The notes beneath the pieces are model-generated. The model ran no database searches, had not been told where the DNA came from, and saw only the letters and a list, made by a program, of their open reading frames with translations. Shown here piece after piece: positions 1 to 9,295 of a stretch of 39,449 nt of DNA; positions within the stretch are counted from its first letter, which is position 1, and each line of letters starts with the position of its first letter. Both the position numbers and the translations under genes were made by a program. Source of the stretch: Candidatus Nitrosotenuis sp. (lineage in GTDB: Archaea > Thermoproteota > Nitrososphaeria > Nitrososphaerales > Nitrosopumilaceae); assembly GCA_016844685.1 (NCBI GenBank), contig JAENJF010000002.1:1-39449 (forward strand). The letters are read 5' to 3'.

Positions 1-465
1 CCAATAATTGGAAGCTGGGGAAGGGGAATTTTGCCCTTGCGAGACTACGACACTACAGAAGCAATAATAGAAATGCGCGACATTTCAGATGGCTCACATG
101 ACAGGATTTACTATTTACAGGAAATGATAAACCGCCCGCCGCGCGATATCCGAGCAATAACAGTTGGAGACCAGGTAATTGCAGCAATGTATAGAAAGTC
201 ACAGGGCGATTTTAAGACAAACATTGCCCTTGGAGGCGATCCAGAAGTATGTGAAATCACAAAAGAAATGGAAGATATTTGCATCAAGGCATCAAAGGCA
301 GTCGGTGGTGGAATTCTAGGAATCGATCTAATGGAGGATGAAAAACGGGGACTGGTAGTACACGAAGTGAATAATACCGTGGAATTCAAGGGGCTCGCAA
401 GGGTTGCCAAAAAAAACATCCCGCAAGAAATGATTAATTTTGCCCTGAATCAGGTTATCAAATAA
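1..465 (+). CDS. argX: LysW--glutamate/aminoadipate ligase, RimK/ATP-grasp family (ArgX-like), C-terminal part; truncated by window start
   Basis: Frame open from base 1 (PIIGSWGRGILPLRDYD...). Clear ATP-grasp C-terminus, similar to the LysX at 5404-6249 (RPPRDIRAI.VGD, LGG..E.CEIT.E.EDICIKA, G.DLME...RGLVVHE.NNT). Immediately upstream of argC/lysY. Arg- versus Lys-specific assignment is inference. Confidence 0.8.
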   Translation, partial: PIIGSWGRGILPLRDYDTTEAIIEMRDISDGSHDRIYYLQEMINRPPRDIRAITVGDQVIAAMYRKSQGDFKTNIALGGDPEVCEITKEMEDICIKASKAVGGGILGIDLMEDEKRGLVVHEVNNTVEFKGLARVAKKNIPQEMINFALNQVIK

Positions 466-490
466 ATTATACTATGTTACGGAGAATGAT

Positions 491-1546
491 ATGTTAAGAG
501 TAGGAGTAGTTGGTGCGTCCGGATTTGTAGGCGGAGAAATGCTACGTCTTTTGGTATCGCACCCCAAAGTCGAAATCGCGATGGTCACATCAAGGCAATA
601 CATAGGAGAGTACATCCACAGAATTCAACCATCACTCAAGGGATTTACAGAAATGACGTTTTCCGAACTAGATTATGATAAAATGTCAGACAAATGCGAT
701 CTTGTATTTACTGCAGTTCCACACGGAACCGCAACTGAAATAGTAAAAGCGCTGTACGACAGAGGCCTCAAAGTAGTAGACCTTTCTGCAGATTACAGAT
801 TACACAATCCAGAGGCATATGTAAAGTGGTACGGATGGGAACACCCACATCCAGAGTATTTGGAAAAATCAGTGTTTGGCGTTCCAGAATTACACAGAGA
901 TAAAATCAGAAATGCACAACTTGTGTCATGTCCTGGATGTATGGCAGTAACATCAATGCTGGCACTAGTTCCACTAATCAAAAACAACGTAATTGACACA
1001 GAGCATATTGTGGTTGATTCTAAAATTGGCTCATCGGGTGCAGGTGCGGGAAGCGTTGCAGGAACGCATCATGCAATGAGGTCAGGCGTCATCAGGCCAT
1101 ACAAACCTGCAAAGCACAGACACACAGGTGAGATAGAGCAGGAACTAAGCGAGATTGCAGGAAAGCACATCAGCATATCAATGAGTCCCCATGCAGTCGA
1201 TGTGGTTCGAGGAATTCTTTGCACAAACCACACATTCATGCTAAAAGACATGAACGAACTTGAAATATGGAAATTATACAGAGAACAATACAAGGATGAG
1301 CGATTCATCAGACTGATTCGCGACAAAAAAGGACTGTACAAGTTTCCAGATCCAAAGTTTGTAGTTGGCTCCAACTTCTGTGACATTGGATTTGACATTG
1401 ATGAGGACAACCACAGACTAGTTGCATTATCAGCTTCTGATAACCTAATGAAGGGCGCAGCGGGCTCTGCCATCCAAAACATGAACGTCATGTCGGGCTT
1501 TGATGAGATGGATGGCCTGAGATATTCACCTCTAACTCCAGTTTAA
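491..1546 (+). CDS. lysY: N-acetyl-gamma-glutamyl-phosphate / LysW-aminoadipate semialdehyde reductase (LysY/ArgC)
   Basis: MLRVGVVGASGFVGGEMLRLL..., SCPGCMAV catalytic Cys context, operon position. Confidence 0.93.
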   Translation: MLRVGVVGASGFVGGEMLRLLVSHPKVEIAMVTSRQYIGEYIHRIQPSLKGFTEMTFSELDYDKMSDKCDLVFTAVPHGTATEIVKALYDRGLKVVDLSADYRLHNPEAYVKWYGWEHPHPEYLEKSVFGVPELHRDKIRNAQLVSCPGCMAVTSMLALVPLIKNNVIDTEHIVVDSKIGSSGAGAGSVAGTHHAMRSGVIRPYKPAKHRHTGEIEQELSEIAGKHISISMSPHAVDVVRGILCTNHTFMLKDMNELEIWKLYREQYKDERFIRLIRDKKGLYKFPDPKFVVGSNFCDIGFDIDEDNHRLVALSASDNLMKGAAGSAIQNMNVMSGFDEMDGLRYSPLTPV

Positions 1547-1550
1547 AAAA

Positions 1551-2351
1551 ATGATTACAATCAAAATTGGCGGAAGTGTAGTAGAAAATCTCCATCCATC
1601 AACAATTCCCGACATCAAAAAAGTAGCAGAGAATGAAGGAGTAATACTGGTGCACGGCGGGGGAAAGGAAGTAACAAAGACATGTGAGGCTTTGGGAAAA
1701 GAGCCAAAATTCGTAGTATCCCCAAGCGGAATAAAGAGCAGATACACAGACAGGGAGACTGTAGAAATTTTCACAATGGTAATGTCTGGTAAAATCAACA
1801 AGGCAATAGTCCAGATGCTGCAAAAAAGTGGAATAAACGCAGTAGGACTAAGCGGTGTTGATGGAAAAATATTTCAAGCAGAAAGAAAGGACAAACTAGT
1901 AATCATAAACGAAAAGGGCAGAAAGCAGGTAATTGATGGAGGATATACTGGAAAGGTAACAAGTGTCAATTCGGACCTGCTCAAACTATTACTGGACCAA
2001 GGATACGTGCCTGTAATATCGCCAATTGCCTTATCCAAAGAGTTTGACTTTTTGAACATAGATGGTGACAGGGCTGCAGCAAATGTTGCAGGAAGTATAC
2101 ACAGTGACAAGGTTTTGTTTTTGACTAATGTTGATGGGTTGCTCATGAATGACAAACTAGTCGAGAAGCTCTCAAATGCAGAAGCAAAAGAAATAAGGCC
2201 AAAAGTTGGATTTGGAATGGAAAAGAAAATACTTGCTGCAACTGAGGCACTAGACATGGGGGTAAGGGAGGCATTAATTGCAAACGGCCAGCGGGAAAAT
2301 CCTATATCATCGGCAATTTCACATCAAAGGTGCACGGTAATTAGCAAATGA
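1551..2351 (+). CDS. lysZ: Acetylglutamate / LysW-aminoadipate kinase (LysZ/ArgB)
   Basis: MITIKIGGSVVENL...VILVHGGGKEV, NVDGLL; amino acid kinase family; operon position. Confidence 0.93.
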   Translation: MITIKIGGSVVENLHPSTIPDIKKVAENEGVILVHGGGKEVTKTCEALGKEPKFVVSPSGIKSRYTDRETVEIFTMVMSGKINKAIVQMLQKSGINAVGLSGVDGKIFQAERKDKLVIINEKGRKQVIDGGYTGKVTSVNSDLLKLLLDQGYVPVISPIALSKEFDFLNIDGDRAAANVAGSIHSDKVLFLTNVDGLLMNDKLVEKLSNAEAKEIRPKVGFGMEKKILAATEALDMGVREALIANGQRENPISSAISHQRCTVISK

Positions 2352-3538
2352 CTGAAGATGACTTTTTGGGCAGTCTGTATCAAAGATTCCCAGTAACAGT
2401 GGAAAGGGGATTGGGGACACGAGTCTGGGACATCAACGATAAAGAATACATCGACTGCATGGGCGGATATGGAGTAGCGCTAGTTGGACACAGAAACCCT
2501 CGAGTTGTAAATGCAATCAAGTCACAGCTAGACAAAATCATTACAGTTCACAGTTCGCTGTACAACAAGACACGTGAAGAGTTTTTGGAAAATCTAATCA
2601 GACTTGCTCCAAAAAAACTATCTCAGGTTCACCTAGGGAACAGTGGTACAGAGGCAGTAGAGGCTGCAATAAAGTTTGCAAGAAAGTTCACCGGAAAACC
2701 TGGTATGATCGCGATGAATGGCTCATACCATGGAAAATCCATGGGTGCACTGTCAATTACATTTAATCCGAAATATAGAAAGGCATTCATGCCACTTGTA
2801 GAAAAGGTAACATTTTCTCCATTTGGTGATATTGAAACGCTCCGGACAAAAATAGACAAGGACACTTCATTCATAATTATTGAGCCAATCCAAGGAGAAG
2901 GCGGAATCCATCCCGCACCAAACGGCTTTTTGCAAGAGGTTAGAAAGCTTTGCGATGAGAACGGAATTCTGCTAATTTTTGACGAAATTCAGTCAGGTCT
3001 TGGAAGAACAGGTAAAATGTGGGCGTGTGACCACTGGAATACGGCACCAGACATAATGTGCTTGGCAAAAGGAATTGCAGGCGGTGTTCCAATGAGTGCC
3101 ACTTTGGTTCGGCCAGACATTTTGGCTGCAATGAGCAAGGGCGAGCACTCATCCACGTTTGGTGGAAACCCATTGTCCTGTGCTGCAGGAACTGCCACAT
3201 TAAAGGCACTAACAGAAGATGGACTAGTCGACAATGCGGCAAGAGTTGGAAAGATACTCCGGGAGGGATTAGAAAAGCTCAAAAACAAACACAGCGTAAT
3301 TCGCGAAATTAGGGGAATTGGATTGATGATAGGAATAGAAATGAAGTTTGAGGTAAAGGACATACTAATGGACGGAATTTCAGAAGGAGTCTTGCTGTTA
3401 TACTCTGGCAGAAATATAATCAGACTGCTTCCACCACTGGTATTATCAGAGCAAGACATTACAAAAGTATTAGAAGTACTAGACAGACTAATGATAAGAG
3501 AGGCAGAGAGGAGAAAAAATGTACAAGGACAAGACTGA
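2348..3538 (+). CDS. lysJ: LysW-aminoadipate/ornithine semialdehyde aminotransferase (LysJ/ArgD)
   Basis: Class III PLP aminotransferase: HLGNSGTEAVEAAIKFAR, GSYHGKSMGAL, IFDEIQSGLGRTGKMWA; overlaps the lysZ stop. Confidence 0.93.
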   Translation: MTEDDFLGSLYQRFPVTVERGLGTRVWDINDKEYIDCMGGYGVALVGHRNPRVVNAIKSQLDKIITVHSSLYNKTREEFLENLIRLAPKKLSQVHLGNSGTEAVEAAIKFARKFTGKPGMIAMNGSYHGKSMGALSITFNPKYRKAFMPLVEKVTFSPFGDIETLRTKIDKDTSFIIIEPIQGEGGIHPAPNGFLQEVRKLCDENGILLIFDEIQSGLGRTGKMWACDHWNTAPDIMCLAKGIAGGVPMSATLVRPDILAAMSKGEHSSTFGGNPLSCAAGTATLKALTEDGLVDNAARVGKILREGLEKLKNKHSVIREIRGIGLMIGIEMKFEVKDILMDGISEGVLLLYSGRNIIRLLPPLVLSEQDITKVLEVLDRLMIREAERRKNVQGQD

Positions 3539-3938
3539 TGACGAAATCTTAAAGATCTTAAAAGAAGACTCTAGAGAATCCTTTGTAGACATTGGAAAAA
3601 AGCTAAAGCTATCAGAATCAGCAGTAAGACGCAGAGTAAAGAATCTCGTTGACAAAAAAGTAATTAAAAAATTTACAGTGGAAATGGGTGAGCAAAATTC
3701 AACAAAGGCAATCGTACTGATATCGGTGGAATCATCAATGGACACAGCAAAGGTCTCTGCAAAGCTGACAAGCCTTGAAGGAGTAAAGACAGTCTATGAA
3801 ATCACAGGACAGTACGATATAGCAGTGATAATTTCTGCGCCAAACATAACAGAAATCAACGGTTCAATTGACGCACTAAGAAAGATTCCGGGAGTATCAG
3901 ACACCAACACAGTAATTATTCTGCGCGAAGTCACATAG
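3519..3938 (+). CDS. lysM: Lrp/AsnC-family transcriptional regulator (LysM-like)
   Basis: N-terminal HTH DDEILKILKEDSRESFVDIGKKLKLSESAVRRRVKNL plus RAM-like domain (VYEITGQYDIAVII); inside the lys operon. Confidence 0.85.
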   Translation: MYKDKTDDEILKILKEDSRESFVDIGKKLKLSESAVRRRVKNLVDKKVIKKFTVEMGEQNSTKAIVLISVESSMDTAKVSAKLTSLEGVKTVYEITGQYDIAVIISAPNITEINGSIDALRKIPGVSDTNTVIILREVT

Positions 3939-4018
3939 ACGAATTTCGTGACAAAAAAATTGCTTTTTGCCTAAAATCACACCAGTTTTCTCCGATTTAA
4001 GCCGTTTTTAGTACGATT

Positions 4019-4030
4019 ATGTTTATAATG
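4019..4030 (+). promoter_or_regulatory. Candidate archaeal TATA box upstream of homocitrate synthase
   Basis: AT-rich TATA-like 'atgtttataatg' about 26-37 nt before the ATG at 4056, spacing compatible with a leaderless or short-leader transcript. Confidence 0.4.
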
Positions 4031-4055
4031 GGTATAATGTTAAACTGATTCTGCA

Positions 4056-5237
4056 ATGAATGATCCGAATTACTATGCACATCTGCATAATGAGTACGAT
4101 AAAAAGCCAAGAAAAATTCACGTACTGGACAGTACCCTAAGGGAGGGAGAGCAGCACCCCGGGGTTACATTTACCAACAAACAAAGAATACAGATTGCAT
4201 GGATGCTTGATTATTTTGGAGTGGACCAAATTGAGATTTCACCAATTGTGTCAGAGGATCACTTTGTGGCAACAAAGACAATCATCAAGCAGGGATTAAA
4301 GGCAGACATTGTTGCACATGTAAGGGCTCTCAAGGCAGACGTTGATGTTGCGCTAAAATGCGACCCAAAGTGGACCGCAACTTATCTTGGAATTTCAGAT
4401 ATTCACATGAAGGACAAGCTTCGAATCACGCGAGAAGAAGCAATGAGACGGGCAGTAGAAACTGTGGAATATGCAAAAGCGCACGGATTGAAAATGAGAT
4501 TCACAGTAGAGGACGGCAGCAGGGCAGACCCAGAATTCTTACTAAAAATTTGTAAAGCAATTGAAGAGGCTGGAGTGGACAGAATCAGTCTGCCAGATAC
4601 GGTTGGAGTGATGAGGCCAAAAGGCATGTTCAATTTTGTAAAAATGGTAAAAGAAAAGATCAAGGTACCACTTGATGTTCACTGCCATAACGACATGGGT
4701 TTTGCAGTGGCAAACGCATTTGCGGGAGTGGATGCAGGGGCAGACCAGATTCACACAACAATTGACGGAATTGGCGAACGAACTGGAATTCCATCACTTG
4801 CAGAAGTCGGAGTTGCTATGACGTATCTGTACAGATCGCCAAATGATTTTAGACTAGACATGCTAAGCGACCTTTCAAAACTGATTGCAGATTATACTGG
4901 AATTCACCCGTATGATTCAAAGCCACTTGTAGGTGCTTCGGCATACAAGCACAAGGCAGGAACCCATCTGGCAGCAATTCTTAGAAATCCGGCAGCATAT
5001 GAGCCGATTCCGCCAAGAGTGGTTGGAAACAGAAGAAGAATAGTATTTGGCGAGCTGGCAGGAAAGACTGGCTCTGCTTATCTGATGTCACTATTGGGTT
5101 TGGAAGTGAATGATGATCAGGCAAAGGCAGTTGCGTCTGGCCTTAAAAACCTCAGGATGGGCGACCTCTTGGAAATACCCCTGGATAGCAAACTTGAAAG
5201 AAAGATAATTAATGACTCTAAAAGCATTAAGGAGTAG
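4056..5237 (+). CDS. lysS: Homocitrate synthase / isopropylmalate synthase family
   Basis: HVLDSTLREGEQHPGVTFTNKQRIQIA, DVHCHNDMGFAVANA, GERTGIPSLAEV; next to lysW. Confidence 0.9.
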   Translation: MNDPNYYAHLHNEYDKKPRKIHVLDSTLREGEQHPGVTFTNKQRIQIAWMLDYFGVDQIEISPIVSEDHFVATKTIIKQGLKADIVAHVRALKADVDVALKCDPKWTATYLGISDIHMKDKLRITREEAMRRAVETVEYAKAHGLKMRFTVEDGSRADPEFLLKICKAIEEAGVDRISLPDTVGVMRPKGMFNFVKMVKEKIKVPLDVHCHNDMGFAVANAFAGVDAGADQIHTTIDGIGERTGIPSLAEVGVAMTYLYRSPNDFRLDMLSDLSKLIADYTGIHPYDSKPLVGASAYKHKAGTHLAAILRNPAAYEPIPPRVVGNRRRIVFGELAGKTGSAYLMSLLGLEVNDDQAKAVASGLKNLRMGDLLEIPLDSKLERKIINDSKSIKE

Positions 5238-5239
5238 AC

Positions 5240-5407
5240 ATGGTAAAATGCACTGAATGTGATTCCGATATTTCAGTTCCAAGTGATGCCCTAGAAGGCG
5301 AGATCGTTACTTGCCCCGATTGCGGTGCAAGTTTTGAGATAACCAAATCTTCAAGTGGATTTGGGCTAAAGCCGGCCCAAAGCGTTGGAGAGGATTGGGG
5401 GCAGTGA
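5240..5407 (+). CDS. lysW: LysW amino-group carrier protein, 55 aa (below the ORF-track length cutoff)
   Basis: Manual translation: MVKCTECDSDISVPSDALEGEIVTCPDCGASFEITKSSSGFGLKPAQSVGEDWGQ*; CxxC...CxxC zinc ribbon and C-terminal EDWG motif; stop overlaps the lysX GTG. Confidence 0.93.
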   Translation: MVKCTECDSDISVPSDALEGEIVTCPDCGASFEITKSSSGFGLKPAQSVGEDWGQ

Positions 5408-6249
5408 GCCCCGGAATAACGGTCCTTTACGATACTATCCGTCTTGAAGAAAAAGCCCTCTCAGAAGCTGCAAAGAAAAAGGGCATCGAGTTAGACATGG
5501 TAGATTGTAAAAACCTTGTTTTAGAGCTAGAGCAAAAAACCCAATTCAAGACAGTTCTGCAGCGATGTGTTAGTTACTATAGGAATTTGCACGCAACTGC
5601 GGCACTGGAGGGAATGGGTGCAAACGTGATAAACTCACTACACACAGGAATCTATGCTGGAAACAAGCTATTCACCCACATGATTTTGCAAAAACAGGGA
5701 ATTCCAACACCATTTGCCGCTGTTGCGTTTTCAAAAGACGCCGCACTTGGCGCACTAGACAAACTAGGATACCCCAAAGTAATCAAGCCAACAGTTGGAA
5801 GCTGGGGCAGAATGGTCTCAAAACTAAACAACAAAGAATCGGCGGAGGGTATCATAGAGGAGCGAGAGAAAATGTATCCCATATACCAGATTCATTATTT
5901 AGAGGAATTTGTATCAAGGCCACCACGTGACATACGAGCAATAGTAATTGGGGATAAGGTGGCAGGCGCAATTTACAGAAATTCATCAGGGGGAAACTGG
6001 AAGACAAATACTCATCTTGGTGGAACCGCAGAAATTTGCGAAATTACAGGTGAGCTAGAAGACATCTGCATCAAGGCAACCAGGGCAGTAAAGGGGCAAA
6101 TAGTTGGAGTCGACCTAATGGAAAGCAACGAAAGGGGATTGGTAGTTCATGAAATCAACAATACCACGGAATACAGAAACGTTGCACGAGTCACAAATAC
6201 GGACATTGCAGGACTAATTCTAGAATATGCAGTAAAAGCGGGAAAATAG
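5404..6249 (+). CDS. lysX: Alpha-aminoadipate--LysW ligase LysX (RimK/ATP-grasp)
   Basis: Full-length ATP-grasp; GTG start in a GTGA overlap with the lysW stop is more likely than the TTG at 5395 in the ORF track. Confidence 0.9.
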   Translation: MSPGITVLYDTIRLEEKALSEAAKKKGIELDMVDCKNLVLELEQKTQFKTVLQRCVSYYRNLHATAALEGMGANVINSLHTGIYAGNKLFTHMILQKQGIPTPFAAVAFSKDAALGALDKLGYPKVIKPTVGSWGRMVSKLNNKESAEGIIEEREKMYPIYQIHYLEEFVSRPPRDIRAIVIGDKVAGAIYRNSSGGNWKTNTHLGGTAEICEITGELEDICIKATRAVKGQIVGVDLMESNERGLVVHEINNTTEYRNVARVTNTDIAGLILEYAVKAGK

Positions 6250-6252
6250 AAA

Positions 6253-7383
6253 ATGGATTCTTCTTTTACTATTACGCCAAGGTTCTCAATCAAACTATTA
6301 GAAAAGGCACTTAGACTTTACACGCCGTCGCTTTCAGAAAGGCCAATGGCGGAGTTTCTTGCAGACAAGTGCGACGATCTTGGGTTTGAAAACGTTCGCA
6401 TAGACGAGGTTGGAAATCTGATTGCGACAATCGGTTCTGGCTCCCCAAGAGTACTTTTGTGTGGCCACATGGATACAGTACCTGGCAAGGTCAAGGTAAG
6501 AAAGGAGGGGGATTATCTGTATGGAAGGGGTGCATCTGACGCAAAGGCGCCGCTCATGGCAATGTTACTTGCAGCATCAACTATGCATCGGAATAATGGA
6601 ACAATAATTTTTGTTGGAACAGTAGATGAGGAGGGAAATGCAACGGGAATCAAGAATTTGGCAAAACAAAAACTCGATATCGATTATGCAGTGTTTGGAG
6701 AGCCAAGTGGAATAACACAGGTCACAATAGCATACAAGGGAAGAATTGCAATAAACCTCAAGGTAAATGTCGGCGATAGTGCACACGCAAGTGCGCCATG
6801 GCTTGCAAAAAATGCAATTGAAGAATCCATGAAATTCACATACGAGCTAAAGCAAGCACTGGAGGAAAACCAGGAGGGCAAGTCAAAGGGAATGATTCTT
6901 ACTGCAACAATGACTAAAATCAAGGGAGGAGATTCGCACAATGTTACCCCAAAGGAGTGTGATACCATAATGGATATTCGAATTCCAGTTACAATGAACT
7001 GTAAAATGGTTGGAGAAAAAATTTCGACAAAGGTAAGCGAGATTTCAAAAAGACTTGGAGTGGATGCGTTTTATTCTGTTTTGGATGAAACCGAACCGTT
7101 TGAGGCTCCAATGGACTCGCCGCTTGTCAGGGCATTTACACTAGGAGTAATAGATGTAGAGCGCAAAAGACCTGCGCTGATTAGAAAAACAGGAACAGGC
7201 GACATGAACATAATTGGCACACTGTGGAATATTCCAGTTGTGACTTATGGTCCGGGGGACCCCCATGCATCTCACACTATGGATGAGCGAGTATCAATGA
7301 ACGAGTATTTGCGTGGAATTGAGGTCTTGAGAAATACACTTCAACACCTAAAAAGACTTCATGATAACAAAAAAGTACTATAA
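6253..7383 (+). CDS. lysK: LysW-lysine/ornithine hydrolase LysK (M20 peptidase family)
   Basis: LLCGHMDTVPG, GRGASDAKAPLMAML, DEEGNATG metal-site motifs; operon position. Confidence 0.9.
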   Translation: MDSSFTITPRFSIKLLEKALRLYTPSLSERPMAEFLADKCDDLGFENVRIDEVGNLIATIGSGSPRVLLCGHMDTVPGKVKVRKEGDYLYGRGASDAKAPLMAMLLAASTMHRNNGTIIFVGTVDEEGNATGIKNLAKQKLDIDYAVFGEPSGITQVTIAYKGRIAINLKVNVGDSAHASAPWLAKNAIEESMKFTYELKQALEENQEGKSKGMILTATMTKIKGGDSHNVTPKECDTIMDIRIPVTMNCKMVGEKISTKVSEISKRLGVDAFYSVLDETEPFEAPMDSPLVRAFTLGVIDVERKRPALIRKTGTGDMNIIGTLWNIPVVTYGPGDPHASHTMDERVSMNEYLRGIEVLRNTLQHLKRLHDNKKVL

Positions 7384-8423
7384 TGCTTTGGTTCATAGGT
7401 CTTGGCATAAGCGGACCAGACTCTCTGTCCGATAAGACAAAAAAGATAATCTCAGATGCAGACGTAGTATATTTTGAGCAGTTCACAAGCCCAATGAAAA
7501 ATGATGAATCCCAAAAAATTAAGGAAATCGTAAAAGGCCAGTTCAAGTTTGCTCCCCGCTGGCTTGTTGAAGATGGAAAAGAAATACTGGATAATTCCAA
7601 GACAAAAAATGTGATCATGGTGTCATACGGGGACCCATATATCGCAACAACTCACATCGAACTTAGAACAAGGGCAATTCAGGAAAAAATCCAGACCAAT
7701 ACGGTTCATGCATCGTCTGCCATAACGTCACTGATTGGCGAGTGCGGCCTTCACTACTACAAGGTTGGAAGAACAGTCACAATTATGAGCGGCATTCCAT
7801 CAAGTACTGCATATTATACGATTTATGAGAACCTCCGAGTTGGGAATCACACAGTCATTTTACTAGAATACAATCAAAATGAAAATTTCTTTTTGAATCC
7901 AAAGGATGCAATACAAAGCCTCTTGGAATCAGAAAAAGAACAAGTGCGAAAGGTGATTTCGGACTCTACATATGGAGTGGTTGCCTCAAGAATTGGCCAG
8001 CAGGACCAAATGATCATATCTGGAAGTTTTGCCTCCCTGAAAGGATTAGATTTTGGAAATCCTCCCCACACAATAATAATTCCAGGAACACTACATTTTA
8101 CGGAATCAGATGCACTAAAAGCCCTAGCAAAGTGCCTTGATGAGCCATACGATAATTCATCAAAGATTGAAAGAATTGCGTCCCAGATGATGAAAAAATA
8201 CATTCCAATGGTGCGACGCGCACTGGAACAGATAACACCATACTACAAAGATGCAAAAGAATTTCACAGCGTAATAGAAAATGCAGAACTATACATCAGA
8301 GATGCTGAGCGGTTTTTTGAGCAAGGAAAAGATGAATTAGCAATATTGAGCATAGGATATGCAGACGGACTTGTTGATGCGCTAAGAATAGCAAAGGGAA
8401 TAGAGCCTGAGATTAATCCATAG
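7383..8423 (+). CDS. dphB: Diphthine synthase DphB with C-terminal DUF357-like domain
   Basis: MLWFIGLGISGPDSLS, SYGDPYIATTHIELRTRA typical of DphB; C-terminal helical AERFFEQGKDELAILSIGYADGLVDALR resembles DUF357. Confidence 0.88.
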   Translation: MLWFIGLGISGPDSLSDKTKKIISDADVVYFEQFTSPMKNDESQKIKEIVKGQFKFAPRWLVEDGKEILDNSKTKNVIMVSYGDPYIATTHIELRTRAIQEKIQTNTVHASSAITSLIGECGLHYYKVGRTVTIMSGIPSSTAYYTIYENLRVGNHTVILLEYNQNENFFLNPKDAIQSLLESEKEQVRKVISDSTYGVVASRIGQQDQMIISGSFASLKGLDFGNPPHTIIIPGTLHFTESDALKALAKCLDEPYDNSSKIERIASQMMKKYIPMVRRALEQITPYYKDAKEFHSVIENAELYIRDAERFFEQGKDELAILSIGYADGLVDALRIAKGIEPEINP

Positions 8424-8457
8424 ATTAAATTAAAACGATGAGATTGTAGGAGTATAA

Positions 8458-9075
8458 TTGGATATAATAGATAAAAAAATACTAGGTGCGTTTTACGTTT
8501 CATCGATTACCAAGGAATCACCAGTACAGTTGTGTGTAAAAAAAACCGCATTATCAGAAGAATACGTCAATGAGAGAATTTCAAAGATGGTAAAAAACGG
8601 AACCATAACAGACGACAAGACATCGCTTACGGAGTTTGGGAGAACTGCCATACGCGTTGTTCTTGCAGGCGGAGTCTTTGATATTATTCACCCAGGCCAC
8701 ATCCACACACTAAATGCCGGAAAGGCACTAGGTGACGTCCTTGTGGTGGTAGTGGCAACTGATAACACCGCAGTTAAAATGAAAAAAAGAAGACCGCTTC
8801 ACCCTGAGAGTCAGCGACATGAGTTGATCAGTTCGCTTGTAATGGTAGATTTGTGCCTTGTTGGAAGTGAGGGAGATATTTTCAAGACAGTCGATACCGT
8901 CAGGCCAGACATCATTGCCTTGGGGTATGATCAGGTTCACCAGGAAAAATTCATAGTTGATGGATGCAAAAGCCTAAAGCTGAATGTCAGAGTGGCAAGA
9001 CTTCAATCCCCAATTCCAGAGATCTCAAGCTCCAAAATTGAAAAAGAGTACGGCGAAGCAATTCACGGCCTATAG
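8458..9075 (+). CDS. ribL: FAD synthetase RibL-like cytidylyltransferase with N-terminal winged-helix segment
   Basis: VVLAGGVFDIIHPGHIHTLNAGKALGDVLVVVVATD (HxGH nucleotidyltransferase); ~65 aa N-terminal HTH-like extension; TTG start. Confidence 0.82.
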   Translation: MDIIDKKILGAFYVSSITKESPVQLCVKKTALSEEYVNERISKMVKNGTITDDKTSLTEFGRTAIRVVLAGGVFDIIHPGHIHTLNAGKALGDVLVVVVATDNTAVKMKKRRPLHPESQRHELISSLVMVDLCLVGSEGDIFKTVDTVRPDIIALGYDQVHQEKFIVDGCKSLKLNVRVARLQSPIPEISSSKIEKEYGEAIHGL

Positions 9076-9295
9076 CCAATTAGTTGTGTTATAGGTGGAT
9101 TAATGCAGTATTTTCACAATTCAGATGACAATACATACACGAATCAATTCATGATGGTAGTAAAAAATACTTCAATTGATTCAATTTTATATTCTATGAT
9201 TCCACGTGCTAAAAATTATAATTACTTGCAGTTAGGCCATACATAAGCAAATTCAGAACATCAGCCGATTATACATCGAGTCTGATGATATTCAG

